Below are positions 41,951 to 50,713 of a DNA stretch of 64,000 bases, one piece after another (within the stretch, counting starts at the first letter, position 1; each line of letters starts with the position of its first letter). Source of the stretch: JAEZPW01 sp035629075 (lineage in GTDB: Bacteria; Acidobacteriota; Terriglobia; Terriglobales; Acidobacteriaceae); assembly GCA_035629075.1 (NCBI GenBank), contig DASPIK010000013.1:6342-70341 (forward strand), read 5' to 3'. The notes under the pieces are model-generated. The model made no database searches and was not told the DNA's origin. It was given only the letters and a program-made list of their open reading frames with translations. Both the position numbers and the translations under genes were made by a program.

Positions 41951-41985
41951 GTCGGCGCGAGACAGGAGAACATTCTCGCGTCGAC
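41951..41985. terminator. Hairpin between the SH3/TPR gene and uppP
   Basis: GTCGGCGCGAGA (41951-41962) and TCTCGCGTCGAC (41974-41985) pair over 12 positions with one G-U pair and an 11-nt loop. No U-tract. It could be a terminator or an mRNA end-protecting structure. Confidence 0.45.
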
Positions 41986-42036
41986 CATCACGTTTACTGT
42001 TACTCTGCTGCCATCATCGCGACAAGGTTGAGAGCT

Positions 42037-42912
42037 TTGAACGACTACCTGCTTTCTGTTCTGCTAGGAATTATCGAAGGCTTGACTGAATTCCTTCCGG
42101 TTAGCTCGACGGCGCACTTGCGTATCGCAGAAGACTTCTTCAACGTATCTCTGACCAGCGGATACTGGAAGATGTTCTCGATCGTCATTCAGTTGGGGGC
42201 GATCCTTTGCCTTCCGATCTACTTCCGCAGGCGAATCGCCGAGTTCTTTTCCACGTTCCCCCGGGGCAAACAAGGCGACCGAACCTGGCTTACACACCCT
42301 GTAAGCCTTACCGCAATAGCCTTCGTCTGCACTGCGGCCCCTTCTTTCCTACTCACGAAGGTCATCGGGGAGAACCTCGAAAACCTCTATGTCATGGCCG
42401 GATCCCTTGTAGCGGGCGGCATTGTGATGTGGATCGTGGACGTGATGTACGCACGGCAAGCCTTTTCAACGCCACAGAATCGTACGGAAGATATCGACAA
42501 GATGAGTTTGCCGCAGTCGATCTGGATTGGTTTGTGCCAGGTTCTATCGGCCGTCTTCCCGGGCACTTCACGATCAATGGCGACCATCGCCGCCGGGCAG
42601 GTTGCCCGGATGTCGCGAACGGCAGCACTGGAGTTCTCGTTTTTCCTGTCTATGCCCACCATGATTGCCGCCACTGGATATACGCTGTTCAAGGCCATTC
42701 GCCACGGTGAGGCTGGCAGCGCCATCGGTGCAGCTCCCACCAGTTCCAATGGCTGGATACTGCTCGCGATCGGTTTCACCGTCTCCTTCATTGTTGCTTA
42801 TGCGGTAGTCGCTTGGTTCATGCGCTGGGTCCGAACCAGGGGCTTCGTCCCGTTTGCTGTCTATCGCATCGTCTTCGGACTGGTCGTGCTGTGGTGGGCG
42901 ATGAGGGGTTAA
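42037..42912 (+). CDS. uppP: Undecaprenyl-diphosphatase
   Basis: 291 residues with about eight membrane helices. It dephosphorylates undecaprenyl diphosphate to recycle the lipid carrier for peptidoglycan and other glycans. The first catalytic motif is EGLTEFLPVSSTAHLRI (here S-S-T-A-H where many homologues have S-S-T-G-H), and the second is the arginine loop FPGTSRSMATI. I place the start at TTG 42037 (MNDYLLSVLLG, a common family N terminus) with AAGG 7-8 nt upstream; a TTG at 42028 is an alternative. It follows the SH3/TPR gene and precedes ftsK. Confidence 0.93.
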   Translation: MNDYLLSVLLGIIEGLTEFLPVSSTAHLRIAEDFFNVSLTSGYWKMFSIVIQLGAILCLPIYFRRRIAEFFSTFPRGKQGDRTWLTHPVSLTAIAFVCTAAPSFLLTKVIGENLENLYVMAGSLVAGGIVMWIVDVMYARQAFSTPQNRTEDIDKMSLPQSIWIGLCQVLSAVFPGTSRSMATIAAGQVARMSRTAALEFSFFLSMPTMIAATGYTLFKAIRHGEAGSAIGAAPTSSNGWILLAIGFTVSFIVAYAVVAWFMRWVRTRGFVPFAVYRIVFGLVVLWWAMRG

Positions 42913-42985
42913 GTAAGCAAAGACTTGGATCGGGACGGCTCCGTCTTGCCGCCTCCGGAACCTGCTTCGACACCAACGATTTAGA

Positions 42986-43013
42986 TTGTTTCCGATCATG
43001 TTTTTGGCATAAT
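42986..43013 (+). promoter_or_regulatory. Candidate sigma-70-type promoter for ftsK
   Basis: TTGTTT (42986-42991), 16-nt spacer, CATAAT (43008-43013), about 90 nt before the ftsK ATG. It fits the vegetative consensus at most positions. Confidence 0.45.
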
Positions 43014-43103
43014 CGGAATGCTCTGGTGTACTTCGCGCATTTTGACTCGGGTTGTCGTGTGCCCCGGCCCGGTTCGGTTCATTGACCGGAGGAGGGCCTG
43101 AGT

Positions 43104-45584
43104 ATGGCGCGCGTTCATTCCTGGCAAACTGCGATATACCCGATGAAGTATTTCTCTGCTGCTTTCACTCCGACGAAGAACCGCCGGTTGAATGAACTGG
43201 TCGGATTCCTGCTGTTCGTCTCCGCGATCCTCCTTTCGCTCGCACTCGTTTCGTATTCGCCGCTCGACCCTTCGCTGAATACGGCGGCTCCCGGTGCCGA
43301 TGTACGATCTCCCCATAACTGGATCGGTGTTCTGGGCGCGGTCGGATCCGATCTGCTGTTCCAGATGGCGGGAATCTCGGCCTTTCTGCTGCCGGTTTTT
43401 ATCGTACTGCTGTCCGTGCGCTGGTTCTTTTCACGTAGTGTCGAGTCTCCCGCCGCTAAGGCAGTCGGAGCAGGGTTCCTCCTGGTTTTTATTCCAGCGC
43501 TGCTTGCGCTGCTGCCTTGGCGCTGGCACTGGGCGAAAGCGATTCCTATCGAGGGCTTGATTGGCCGCATTGTAGGCGACGCCCTTATCCACTACCTCAA
43601 CGTCGTCGGCGCCTACATTGTTTGCGTGGCGATCATCGCGATCGCGCTGTATCTCAGCACGGCGTTCTCCTTCGGTGCCCTGCGCCTCTGGTTCATGACG
43701 CGCTTCAGCTTCCTCTTTGCGCTTTGGAACAAGTTCACCGACTGGCGTGAAGCGCGTGCGAAGCTCGCAGCACAAAAGGAGCTTGAGAAGAAACGCGCGG
43801 CAAAGCAACCTGTTGTGGCCGCTCAACTCATTCCCAAGAAGCAAGCCCCCGCGGGTAGCGCCGGCCCCCAGCCTGGCGGGGTCACGCCACAGACCGCTGC
43901 ATCCGAGTCAGCGCCGCCAGCCCGGTCCGGCATTGAGCGCACGCTTACTGACGAACAGATATCCGAAGACGACGTGCCGCCGTTCGAAGTGTCCGAGAAT
44001 TCGCCGCAGCATGGCACCGCAGCCGCAAGCGGCAACGTCGCCATTACGAACCGAGCCGATGACGGTCAGAAGGCCAAGACCACCCTGCCCAAGGTGGCCG
44101 GAAGCTACAAGATGCCTTCCAGCGCCCTACTGGCGCGGCCTGATGACCACAGCGCTATCGACGAAGAAGAACTCCGACAACTTGCCGACGTTTTAGTTTC
44201 CAAGTGCGCTGAGTTCGGCGTCACTGGCCAGATCACTCAGATCAACCCCGGCCCCGTCGTCACTACGTTCGAGTTCAAGCCTGACGCCGGCATCAAGTAC
44301 AGCCGAATCGTCGGCCTCAACGACGACCTCAGCCTCGCCATGCGCGCTGAGAGCATCCTCATCGAGCGCATGGCCGGCAAGAGCACCGTGGGCATCCAGG
44401 TCCCGAACCACAACCGCGAGATCATCCGCCTGCGCGAAGTCATCGAGGCTCCCGAATTCGGCAACTCCAAGTCCAAGATCACCTTCGCAATGGGCAAGGA
44501 CATCAACGGGCGCATCACCGTTTCCGATCTCGCGACTATGCCGCACCTGCTGGTCGCCGGATCGACCGGCTCCGGCAAGAGCGTTGCCATCAACGCGTTC
44601 ATCATGTCGCTGCTGTACAAGGCGACGCCCGACCAGGTACGCCTTATCCTCGTCGATCCGAAGCGCGTCGAACTTGGCGTCTATGATGGTGTGCCGCACC
44701 TGCACGTCCCCATCATCACCGAGCCCAAGCTGGCGGCCAACGCCCTTCGCAACGCCGTCCGCGAAATGGAACGCCGCCTCAAGCTGCTGGCCGAAAAAGG
44801 CGTACGTAATATTGAGCAGTACAACCGCCTCTTTGACGAGACCCCAAGCCTCTTCGGCGAAGACGGCGAGACCGACGAGCGCCCCATTCCCTACATCGTC
44901 ATCATCATCGACGAGTTGGCCGACCTCATGATGATCGACCAGAATAACGTCGAAGAGTCGATCACCCGACTTGCCCAGATGGCCCGCGCCGTCGGCATCC
45001 ACCTTGTGCTCGCCACCCAGCGCCCATCTGTCGATGTCATCACCGGCCTCATCAAGGCGAACTTCCCCGCGCGCTTGTCGTTCCGCGTCTCCACCAAGAT
45101 CGACTCGCGCACCATTCTCGACGGTAACGGAGCCGAGTCGCTGCTAGGCCGTGGCGACATGCTCTACCTACCCTCGGGTTCCGCAAGGCTCATCCGTCTG
45201 CACGCGCCCTTCGTGGCCGAAAAGGAAATCGCCGCCGTGGTCGAGTTCTGGAAGGGACAGGCCCAGGCGCAGTACGAGCAGAGCTTCCTCGAAGGTCCGA
45301 AGGAAGAAGGCAGCCGCGCCGCAGCCAATGGCGACGACAGCGGCGACTTCGAAGACGGCCAGGACGACGAACTCTTTCAGGACGCCGTCAAACTCGTTCT
45401 CGAGTTCGGCAAGGCCAGCACTTCCCTGCTGCAGCGCCGCCTGCGCATCGGCTACGGCCGCGCTGCGCACCTGATCGACCTCATGGAGCAGGACGGCATT
45501 GTCGGCCCCGCCGATGGTCCCAAGCCTCGCGAAGTCCTAAAGCGCCCGGACTGGCTGAGTGAGGTGGAAGAACCGTTTCGGTAG
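43104..45584 (+). CDS. ftsK: FtsK/SpoIIIE family DNA translocase
   Basis: 826 residues. It pumps chromosomal DNA through the division septum. The N terminus has about four membrane helices (residues 30-205: LVGFLLFVSAILLSLALVS and so on). A Pro/Ala-rich linker spans 225-340. The alpha-beta motor follows: ITVSDLATMPHLLVAGSTGSGKSVAIN contains the Walker A GSTGSGKS, VRLILVDPKRVEL and YIVIIIDELADLMM the Walker B, and VLATQRPSVDVITGLIKANFPARLSFRV the FtsK signature. The C-terminal gamma winged helix (LQRRLRIGYGRAAHLIDLMEQDGIV) reads KOPS-type sites. Length is shorter than E. coli FtsK (1329) and typical of SpoIIIE-like forms. The ATG at 43104 has GGAGGAGGG upstream. The motor part uses C/G at third positions much more than the N-terminal part. 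Confidence 0.96.
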   Translation: MARVHSWQTAIYPMKYFSAAFTPTKNRRLNELVGFLLFVSAILLSLALVSYSPLDPSLNTAAPGADVRSPHNWIGVLGAVGSDLLFQMAGISAFLLPVFIVLLSVRWFFSRSVESPAAKAVGAGFLLVFIPALLALLPWRWHWAKAIPIEGLIGRIVGDALIHYLNVVGAYIVCVAIIAIALYLSTAFSFGALRLWFMTRFSFLFALWNKFTDWREARAKLAAQKELEKKRAAKQPVVAAQLIPKKQAPAGSAGPQPGGVTPQTAASESAPPARSGIERTLTDEQISEDDVPPFEVSENSPQHGTAAASGNVAITNRADDGQKAKTTLPKVAGSYKMPSSALLARPDDHSAIDEEELRQLADVLVSKCAEFGVTGQITQINPGPVVTTFEFKPDAGIKYSRIVGLNDDLSLAMRAESILIERMAGKSTVGIQVPNHNREIIRLREVIEAPEFGNSKSKITFAMGKDINGRITVSDLATMPHLLVAGSTGSGKSVAINAFIMSLLYKATPDQVRLILVDPKRVELGVYDGVPHLHVPIITEPKLAANALRNAVREMERRLKLLAEKGVRNIEQYNRLFDETPSLFGEDGETDERPIPYIVIIIDELADLMMIDQNNVEESITRLAQMARAVGIHLVLATQRPSVDVITGLIKANFPARLSFRVSTKIDSRTILDGNGAESLLGRGDMLYLPSGSARLIRLHAPFVAEKEIAAVVEFWKGQAQAQYEQSFLEGPKEEGSRAAANGDDSGDFEDGQDDELFQDAVKLVLEFGKASTSLLQRRLRIGYGRAAHLIDLMEQDGIVGPADGPKPREVLKRPDWLSEVEEPFR

Positions 45585-45755
45585 TAGCGGAACAGCGAAC
45601 GGTTGGGTGCCTGCTCGCGGTCAGGTTTACGAAAGCGCTCTTTTCTCGTAGGTCTGCAACGCCGGCGTAGGCCAGAATTGGTTGTCTGGCGCGGGACCTT
45701 CTTCTAACATTGCGAGTACCTTCAAAATCAACTCGCGATCTCGAGGGATGTCTCC

Positions 45756-47234
45756 ATGAAAACTGGCGTCCGCGCCACGGTTCTCGCTATTTTCCTTTCG
45801 TTCGCTTGCCTATGTGCGGCGCAGACTGTCTCCTTCAATCTTGTCCACGTGAATGACGTACATGACATTACTCCTGCGGCAGGCGGCAAGGGAGGCGGAA
45901 TCGCCAGGTTGGCGACATTGAAGAAGCAACTTTTGCGCGAGAACCCCAACACTTTCCTGATTCTCGCCGGTGACTACTTTAGCCCATCGGCAATCGCAAG
46001 TGCCAAGGTTGATGGCAAGCGATTGGCGGGCAAGCACATGGTCGACCTGCTAAATGCGGTTGGGCTCGACTTCCTGACCTTCGGGAACCACGAGTTCGAT
46101 CTCTCGGAGAGCGAATTCAAGGAGCGCATGTCGGAGGTTCGCGCCAAGTGGGCTTCCGCCAACGTGCGCAACGCCGCTGGTGAGCGATGGCCCGGTGTTC
46201 CAGACCACCTCATTTTCACTGTTAAGGATCGCAAAGGGAACTCGATCAAAGTCGGCATTTTCGGCGTCACCATCAACAGCAATAAAGCTCCTTACGTCAG
46301 CTACCGCGACGCGATGCAGACCGCCCGTGAGCAGGTCAAGCTGCTTCGTCCACAGGTGGATGTGCTGATCGCGCTCACGCATCAAGGCTACGAACAGGAC
46401 CAACAACTGGTCGCGACGCTGCCGATCGATCTCTTGCTGGGCGGTCATGATCACGAGAATATGCAGTTCTGGCGCGGACCGAACGCCGTGCCCATGTTCA
46501 AGGCCGACGCCAACCTCCGCTCTACTTATGTCCACAAGCTTCACTTCGACATAAAGACGAAGAAGCTCACAATCGACTCGAAGTTGGTTCCCATCACTCC
46601 GGCTATCCCGGAGGATGCGATCATGGCGAAACTTGCAGATCAATGGATGGAACGCGGCTTTGCGGCGTTTCGTCAGGCGGGGTTCGAGCCTAAGCAGCAC
46701 GTCGCCGATATTCCCGTCTTGCTCGACGGCCGGGAAGCAGGCGTGCGAAACGGAAGCACGAACCTGACCGAACTCATCGGACGCGCCTTCCTCAACGAAG
46801 TGCCGGGTGCGGATGCCTCCATCTACAACTCGGGCTCCATCCGGTTTGATGACGTACTTCCCGCCGGGCCAGTAACTCAATACGATGTCATCAGGGTGAT
46901 GCCGTTCGGCGGCAACGTGGTGGACGTACAGATTAAGGGCGACCTGCTGGAAAAGGTCCTGAACGCCGGACGAGCGCAGAAGGGTAAGGGAGGCTGGCTC
47001 CAGACAACCAACGTAACGTTTGACGCCGAAACGAGCACCTATCGGATCGGCGGAGCGCCGCTCGATCCGACGCGCACCTATCGCGTTGCTGTCTGTGACT
47101 TCCTCATGCGCGGCGGGGAGTTAGGGATCGAATTCCTGACCCGCCAGGCGCCGGGAGTCATCTCCGCAACTGACAAGCGAGACATTCGGTTCGCCGTGAT
47201 CGAACAACTAAAGCGCTTCGAGAAGGCGCTCTAG
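45756..47234 (+). CDS. Periplasmic bifunctional metallophosphatase/5'-nucleotidase (UshA-like)
   Basis: 492 residues. Signal peptide at residues 1-23 (VLAIFLSFACLCAA). Metallophosphatase motifs are FNLVHVNDVHD (D-x-H), AGDYFSPS (G-D), FGNHEFDLSES (G-N-H-E) and GGHDHENMQF (G-H-x-H). The C-terminal 5'-nucleotidase domain has GSTNLTELIGRAFLNEV and NSGSIRFDDVLPAGPVTQYDVIRVMPFGGNVV. It removes phosphate from nucleotides or UDP-sugars in the periplasm. The first metal motif reads N-D-V-H-D, where H-x-N-D-x-H-G is usual. It stands alone, convergent with DUF3999. Confidence 0.92.
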   Translation: MKTGVRATVLAIFLSFACLCAAQTVSFNLVHVNDVHDITPAAGGKGGGIARLATLKKQLLRENPNTFLILAGDYFSPSAIASAKVDGKRLAGKHMVDLLNAVGLDFLTFGNHEFDLSESEFKERMSEVRAKWASANVRNAAGERWPGVPDHLIFTVKDRKGNSIKVGIFGVTINSNKAPYVSYRDAMQTAREQVKLLRPQVDVLIALTHQGYEQDQQLVATLPIDLLLGGHDHENMQFWRGPNAVPMFKADANLRSTYVHKLHFDIKTKKLTIDSKLVPITPAIPEDAIMAKLADQWMERGFAAFRQAGFEPKQHVADIPVLLDGREAGVRNGSTNLTELIGRAFLNEVPGADASIYNSGSIRFDDVLPAGPVTQYDVIRVMPFGGNVVDVQIKGDLLEKVLNAGRAQKGKGGWLQTTNVTFDAETSTYRIGGAPLDPTRTYRVAVCDFLMRGGELGIEFLTRQAPGVISATDKRDIRFAVIEQLKRFEKAL

Positions 47235-47254
47235 GCTGGGTTGCCCGCAGGGCG

Positions 47255-47301
47255 CGAACTACCCATTCAAGCCCGATGCTGGGTTTGAGTGGGGTAGTTC
47301 G
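47255..47301. repeat. Long stem-loop between convergent genes
   Basis: CGAACTACCC (47255-47264) pairs with GGGTAGTTCG (47292-47301). The pairing continues inward for ten more positions (47265-47274 with 47281-47290), with two G-U pairs, one bulged G (47291) and a 6-nt loop. No U-tract. It may be a bidirectional terminator, an mRNA stabiliser or a palindromic repeat. Confidence 0.55.
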
Positions 47302-47424
47302 AAGCTGCCCGGTGGACGCGATGGTCGATACGCGCGAGCGTGTGAGCGTGTCTGCCCTTGCACACCCTGGGTCGTTTGCGTTCAAACCGGCGAAGGAGCT
47401 GATATTCTTGCTGTTGTCGAGCGT

Positions 47425-48678
47425 CTAGGCTCTCTTTGTTTCCGTCCGCAGTCCCCGGAGCGCAACCGCACCCAGTCCTGCAACTGCGACCAGAAGTGCC
47501 ACCCACAACACCCAGCCGTGTCTCTCTGTCCACGGACGATCGTCAGGGCGCCCGGTGAACGCGGAATTAGGCCGACCAAGCCCCATCCTGGCCGAAGGAG
47601 CTTCCGGTTCGCGCTGGAACAGGCTCGCGTACTCGTACTTAGGGGCATTCAGCTTCTCATCGCCGTAGTAGAGCTGCAGGCTCAGCTTCCCTTGCGGATC
47701 GAAGTAGAACCGCCGTTCGTGCGTTAGCGGTTGAACGGCCTGAAGCCGCAGCGGCGGATCGTCCCCGTTGTCGATCACGACTTTAAACCGCTTGTAAGGC
47801 GCATTCACGTCCACATTCAGGTCTTCCGAATCGAACGTCTTTGTACCGCGAACATAGTGAATACGGCCAATGTCCGCTTCAGCGATTGTGACCTCACGCT
47901 GTTCTCGCTCCTCAGGTATGCCCTGGATGGTCACATGCCGCCGGAAATTCGTCTGTGCGGGATCTACCACGAACCGAATGCGCTCGACCGGAGCCTTGGT
48001 CTGCTGCGTCCAAGTGATGACAGTCCTTCGGCTTTCCTGCGTCGTGGATGCATTTACCACAGGCAGTTCCGTCCAGCGAGCCTTTCGCTCGGCTGCCAGG
48101 GCAATCGACGCACCCTTGATGTGGTCCGGCCGCAACTCGGGTATAGTCACACGCAGGAACGAAAACTGCGACGCGGGCAGGTTGATGGCGAAGTTGCGCC
48201 CAAGTTTCTCGCGTGAGAAGTCGTAAAGAGGATGATCGCCGAATTCGGTCCATGGCCCCCTGCGCAGGTCGTTCGTCCCCGCAACCCTCGCTCGCGTAAC
48301 GAAGTCCCGTGCGGTGTCGCTCAAATTCAAACTCACGCGGTCGTACTGAGCGTCAACTCCAGTCTCGACCACGAACTCCACGGCTCCGCCAGCCATACCG
48401 AGGTTCAGGAGTTTCGCCTTCTTCTCCGCCGCGCAGCACGACGCGCGCTCCTCCGTCAGCGCATAAGGGACTTCCTTACCATCTGCATACAGACGCACAT
48501 CGGCAAGATCGGCGCGACCGTGCGTCCAGAGTTCGCCATCAGCGACCACGTAATTCTGGCGCTCGGGGCGCTCTACCGCCACATCCCGAACGTGACTGAA
48601 AAACTGGATGGCAGGCCCGAAAGCAGGAGTCCCCGCCAGCGCCAGCACAAGCGCGACAACGATGCAGGCGATCTTCAT
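47425..48678 (-). CDS. DUF3999 family envelope protein
   Basis: 417 residues. A cleavable signal peptide (IACIVVALVLALAGTPAFG) is followed by several beta-rich domains (FFSHVRDVAVERPERQNYVVADGELWTHGRADLADVRLYADGKEVPY is the family start, given as a pattern only), and one C-terminal membrane helix (HGWVLWVALLVAVAGLGAVAL) lies before a short basic tail. The family has no known function. It overlaps the DUF2339 gene by 4 bp and comes after it in the transcript. The two families are often found together, so they probably form one envelope complex. Confidence 0.85.
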   Translation of the reverse strand: MKIACIVVALVLALAGTPAFGPAIQFFSHVRDVAVERPERQNYVVADGELWTHGRADLADVRLYADGKEVPYALTEERASCCAAEKKAKLLNLGMAGGAVEFVVETGVDAQYDRVSLNLSDTARDFVTRARVAGTNDLRRGPWTEFGDHPLYDFSREKLGRNFAINLPASQFSFLRVTIPELRPDHIKGASIALAAERKARWTELPVVNASTTQESRRTVITWTQQTKAPVERIRFVVDPAQTNFRRHVTIQGIPEEREQREVTIAEADIGRIHYVRGTKTFDSEDLNVDVNAPYKRFKVVIDNGDDPPLRLQAVQPLTHERRFYFDPQGKLSLQLYYGDEKLNAPKYEYASLFQREPEAPSARMGLGRPNSAFTGRPDDRPWTERHGWVLWVALLVAVAGLGAVALRGLRTETKRA

Positions 48679-50579
48679 GCGGGCGCTGACCTTTCTTTGG
48701 CTTCGTCAGGCTCAGCATTGGGCGCAGATCCGGACAGCTTCAGCCAGTCACGCTGATATATGAACGAAACCACCAGCAACAAAACTCCGAGTGCGATGAA
48801 GCTGATGATTCGGTATCCGCGTTCAAGCTGCGACGTATCGAACACAAACACTTTCACGATCGTGGCAGCAATCAGAATCAAAGCCTGCCAGCGCAGGAAA
48901 GCGCTTCGCTTCCAGAATCCAACCCACATCAGGGCTGCGCCGTACGCCATCCATATCGCGGAATACGTGAAGTCCCGCGCAATGCTGAGGTTGCGGAACT
49001 CACGCCAGTCTTGAGCGCCTACGATGGTGGCCGCTCTCAATTCCGCCATCTCGCGCATGAAGTAGTCGTGTGCCTCAAGATTGAGGGCGACGAGCGCGAG
49101 CACATTAATCAACACCAGGCCAATAGCGGCAGCACCCCGCTCCCGATCTTCTGGAGCCTTTCGCGCAAGGTTCACCGCAAACGCGAGCACCGCAATAGCT
49201 ATCAGGTAGATGAAGAATCGTGGGTTGAACACCAGGTGCGCAGGATGGAAATTGTCAAACAACAATAGGCGCCCGACGCCGAGTGCTAGCGCCGTAAGTG
49301 AGAGCACCTTAAGAAAGTTGCTGGACGTGCGGTACGCGACGCAAAGCAGGACTCCGGCTTCGATGAGCCACCCGATCGTGATCCAGTACGTTTCGAGTTT
49401 CAGAGGGATTGCGGTGGTAAGGAAGCCAACAGCCAACGCAACGTGCAAGAGCGCCAACAACCGCGCGCTTGCCTCATCCGAGGCGAATCGCCGGCGGATC
49501 TCACGGCTGAGCGCCAGGTACAGAGCAGCCAGCCCAACCGCGATCCATGCTGTGGCAGTCTTGCTTACCTCGTCGAGGATGACGTAAACCTCAAGGAAAT
49601 AGACACCCGCATTTAAGAGCGGCAGGAATACAAGCGTATGGGACACCTCGCCAGCAGCAGGCCTTTTCGCGACTAGTGGGGCTATGGCGAACAATGCGAA
49701 GAAGACCGTTGCGAAGATGATCGTCGGCGACAGTTGCGCACGTGTGTAGTATTCGGCGGACCAAGCGACGTATAGCAGTAGGGTCCCAAGGAACGCGCCA
49801 ATGAGAAGGCGGCGCCATGGGCGATACGCCACCAAGGTTAGCGCCGCGACATCGAGCAGAGTCACATAGGAGAACAAAGCTATTTCGCGGTTCTGCCCCG
49901 TCGAAAGCAGTAGCGGCGTCGCGAACCCACCGATGAGTGCGAACGCAGCGAGCACCTGAGCGCCTTGCGTTATGGCCAGAGTTGCCGTCGCAGCCGTGAC
50001 CAGCACCATACCGCCGGAAGCGACCCATGACGGGAAAAGGTGATAGATCTGAAACGCGGCCCAGAGCGATAGATACAGCGTGCCAATGCCGACCGCCTTC
50101 AGCGACCAGGAGAAAACTAGGTGTCCTCGACTGCGGAACCGTTCGCTCCACAGCACCACGCCGATGCCGGCCAGCAGACCGATTGAAATGCGCCCTGCCG
50201 GCCCGATCCAGTTATTCTCGAAGGCGTACTTTAGAAAATACGAAACGCCGATTAGTACCGCGACGATACCGATTCGATTCAGCCACTGCGAGCCGATCCG
50301 CGACTCCAGGTCTGGGGTGTCGGAGCGCCCCAAGCTGCTTTGCGACGGGCCACGCGTGCCCGCACCGAAACCAGCCAACGGTACCCGTTCTGGAGGAGGT
50401 GGTGGTGGTGGCGGTGGCGCTACCGTTTCAACCGCACGAGGCGGTGGTTGTACTGACGGTGTCTCTGGCTGTGCCGTTGCAGCGGGTGCGCCCAGCCTCT
50501 GCTCGAGGCGGTATACGCGCTCGGTTACTTGCGCGAGCAAAGCACGCAGCTCACTCAGCTCCCGTTCGGTGGAGTTCAT
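48675..50579 (-). CDS. DUF2339 family polytopic membrane protein
   Basis: 634 residues. The N-terminal 90 residues are soluble, with a coiled start (ELSELRALLAQVTERVYRLEQRL) and a proline-rich linker holding nine consecutive Pro (from the GGT-rich stretch near 50400). The rest is about 18-20 membrane helices, the standard DUF2339 layout (ESRIGSQWLNRIGIVAVLIGVSYFLKYAFENNWIGP is the family signature, given as a pattern). Function unknown. The 3' end overlaps the DUF3999 gene by 4 bp. Confidence 0.9.
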   Translation of the reverse strand: MNSTERELSELRALLAQVTERVYRLEQRLGAPAATAQPETPSVQPPPRAVETVAPPPPPPPPPERVPLAGFGAGTRGPSQSSLGRSDTPDLESRIGSQWLNRIGIVAVLIGVSYFLKYAFENNWIGPAGRISIGLLAGIGVVLWSERFRSRGHLVFSWSLKAVGIGTLYLSLWAAFQIYHLFPSWVASGGMVLVTAATATLAITQGAQVLAAFALIGGFATPLLLSTGQNREIALFSYVTLLDVAALTLVAYRPWRRLLIGAFLGTLLLYVAWSAEYYTRAQLSPTIIFATVFFALFAIAPLVAKRPAAGEVSHTLVFLPLLNAGVYFLEVYVILDEVSKTATAWIAVGLAALYLALSREIRRRFASDEASARLLALLHVALAVGFLTTAIPLKLETYWITIGWLIEAGVLLCVAYRTSSNFLKVLSLTALALGVGRLLLFDNFHPAHLVFNPRFFIYLIAIAVLAFAVNLARKAPEDRERGAAAIGLVLINVLALVALNLEAHDYFMREMAELRAATIVGAQDWREFRNLSIARDFTYSAIWMAYGAALMWVGFWKRSAFLRWQALILIAATIVKVFVFDTSQLERGYRIISFIALGVLLLVVSFIYQRDWLKLSGSAPNAEPDEAKERSAPA

Positions 50580-50672
50580 AGGACGGAAAAGTAAAACGAA
50601 TCGGCAAGGACTGCAAGGAAAGCTTTTTGGACAGCCCCTTCTGGTTCAGTTGATGCAAGGGGGAAAAGCAAA

Positions 50673-50695
50673 AGGGGCTCGCAATCGCAGCCCCT
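50673..50695 (-). terminator. Intrinsic terminator of the ugd-uxs operon
   Basis: On the minus strand AGGGGCT, 9-nt loop, AGCCCCT, then TTTGCTTTT, directly after the uxs stop at 50714. Confidence 0.75.
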
Positions 50696-50713
50696 CTCTA
50701 CGCCGAAACCTTG

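Noticed and set aside
50395..50425. GGT/GGC microsatellite-like repeat
   Set aside because: It encodes a poly-proline linker in DUF2339 in frame, so it is explained by coding rather than by a separate repeat.
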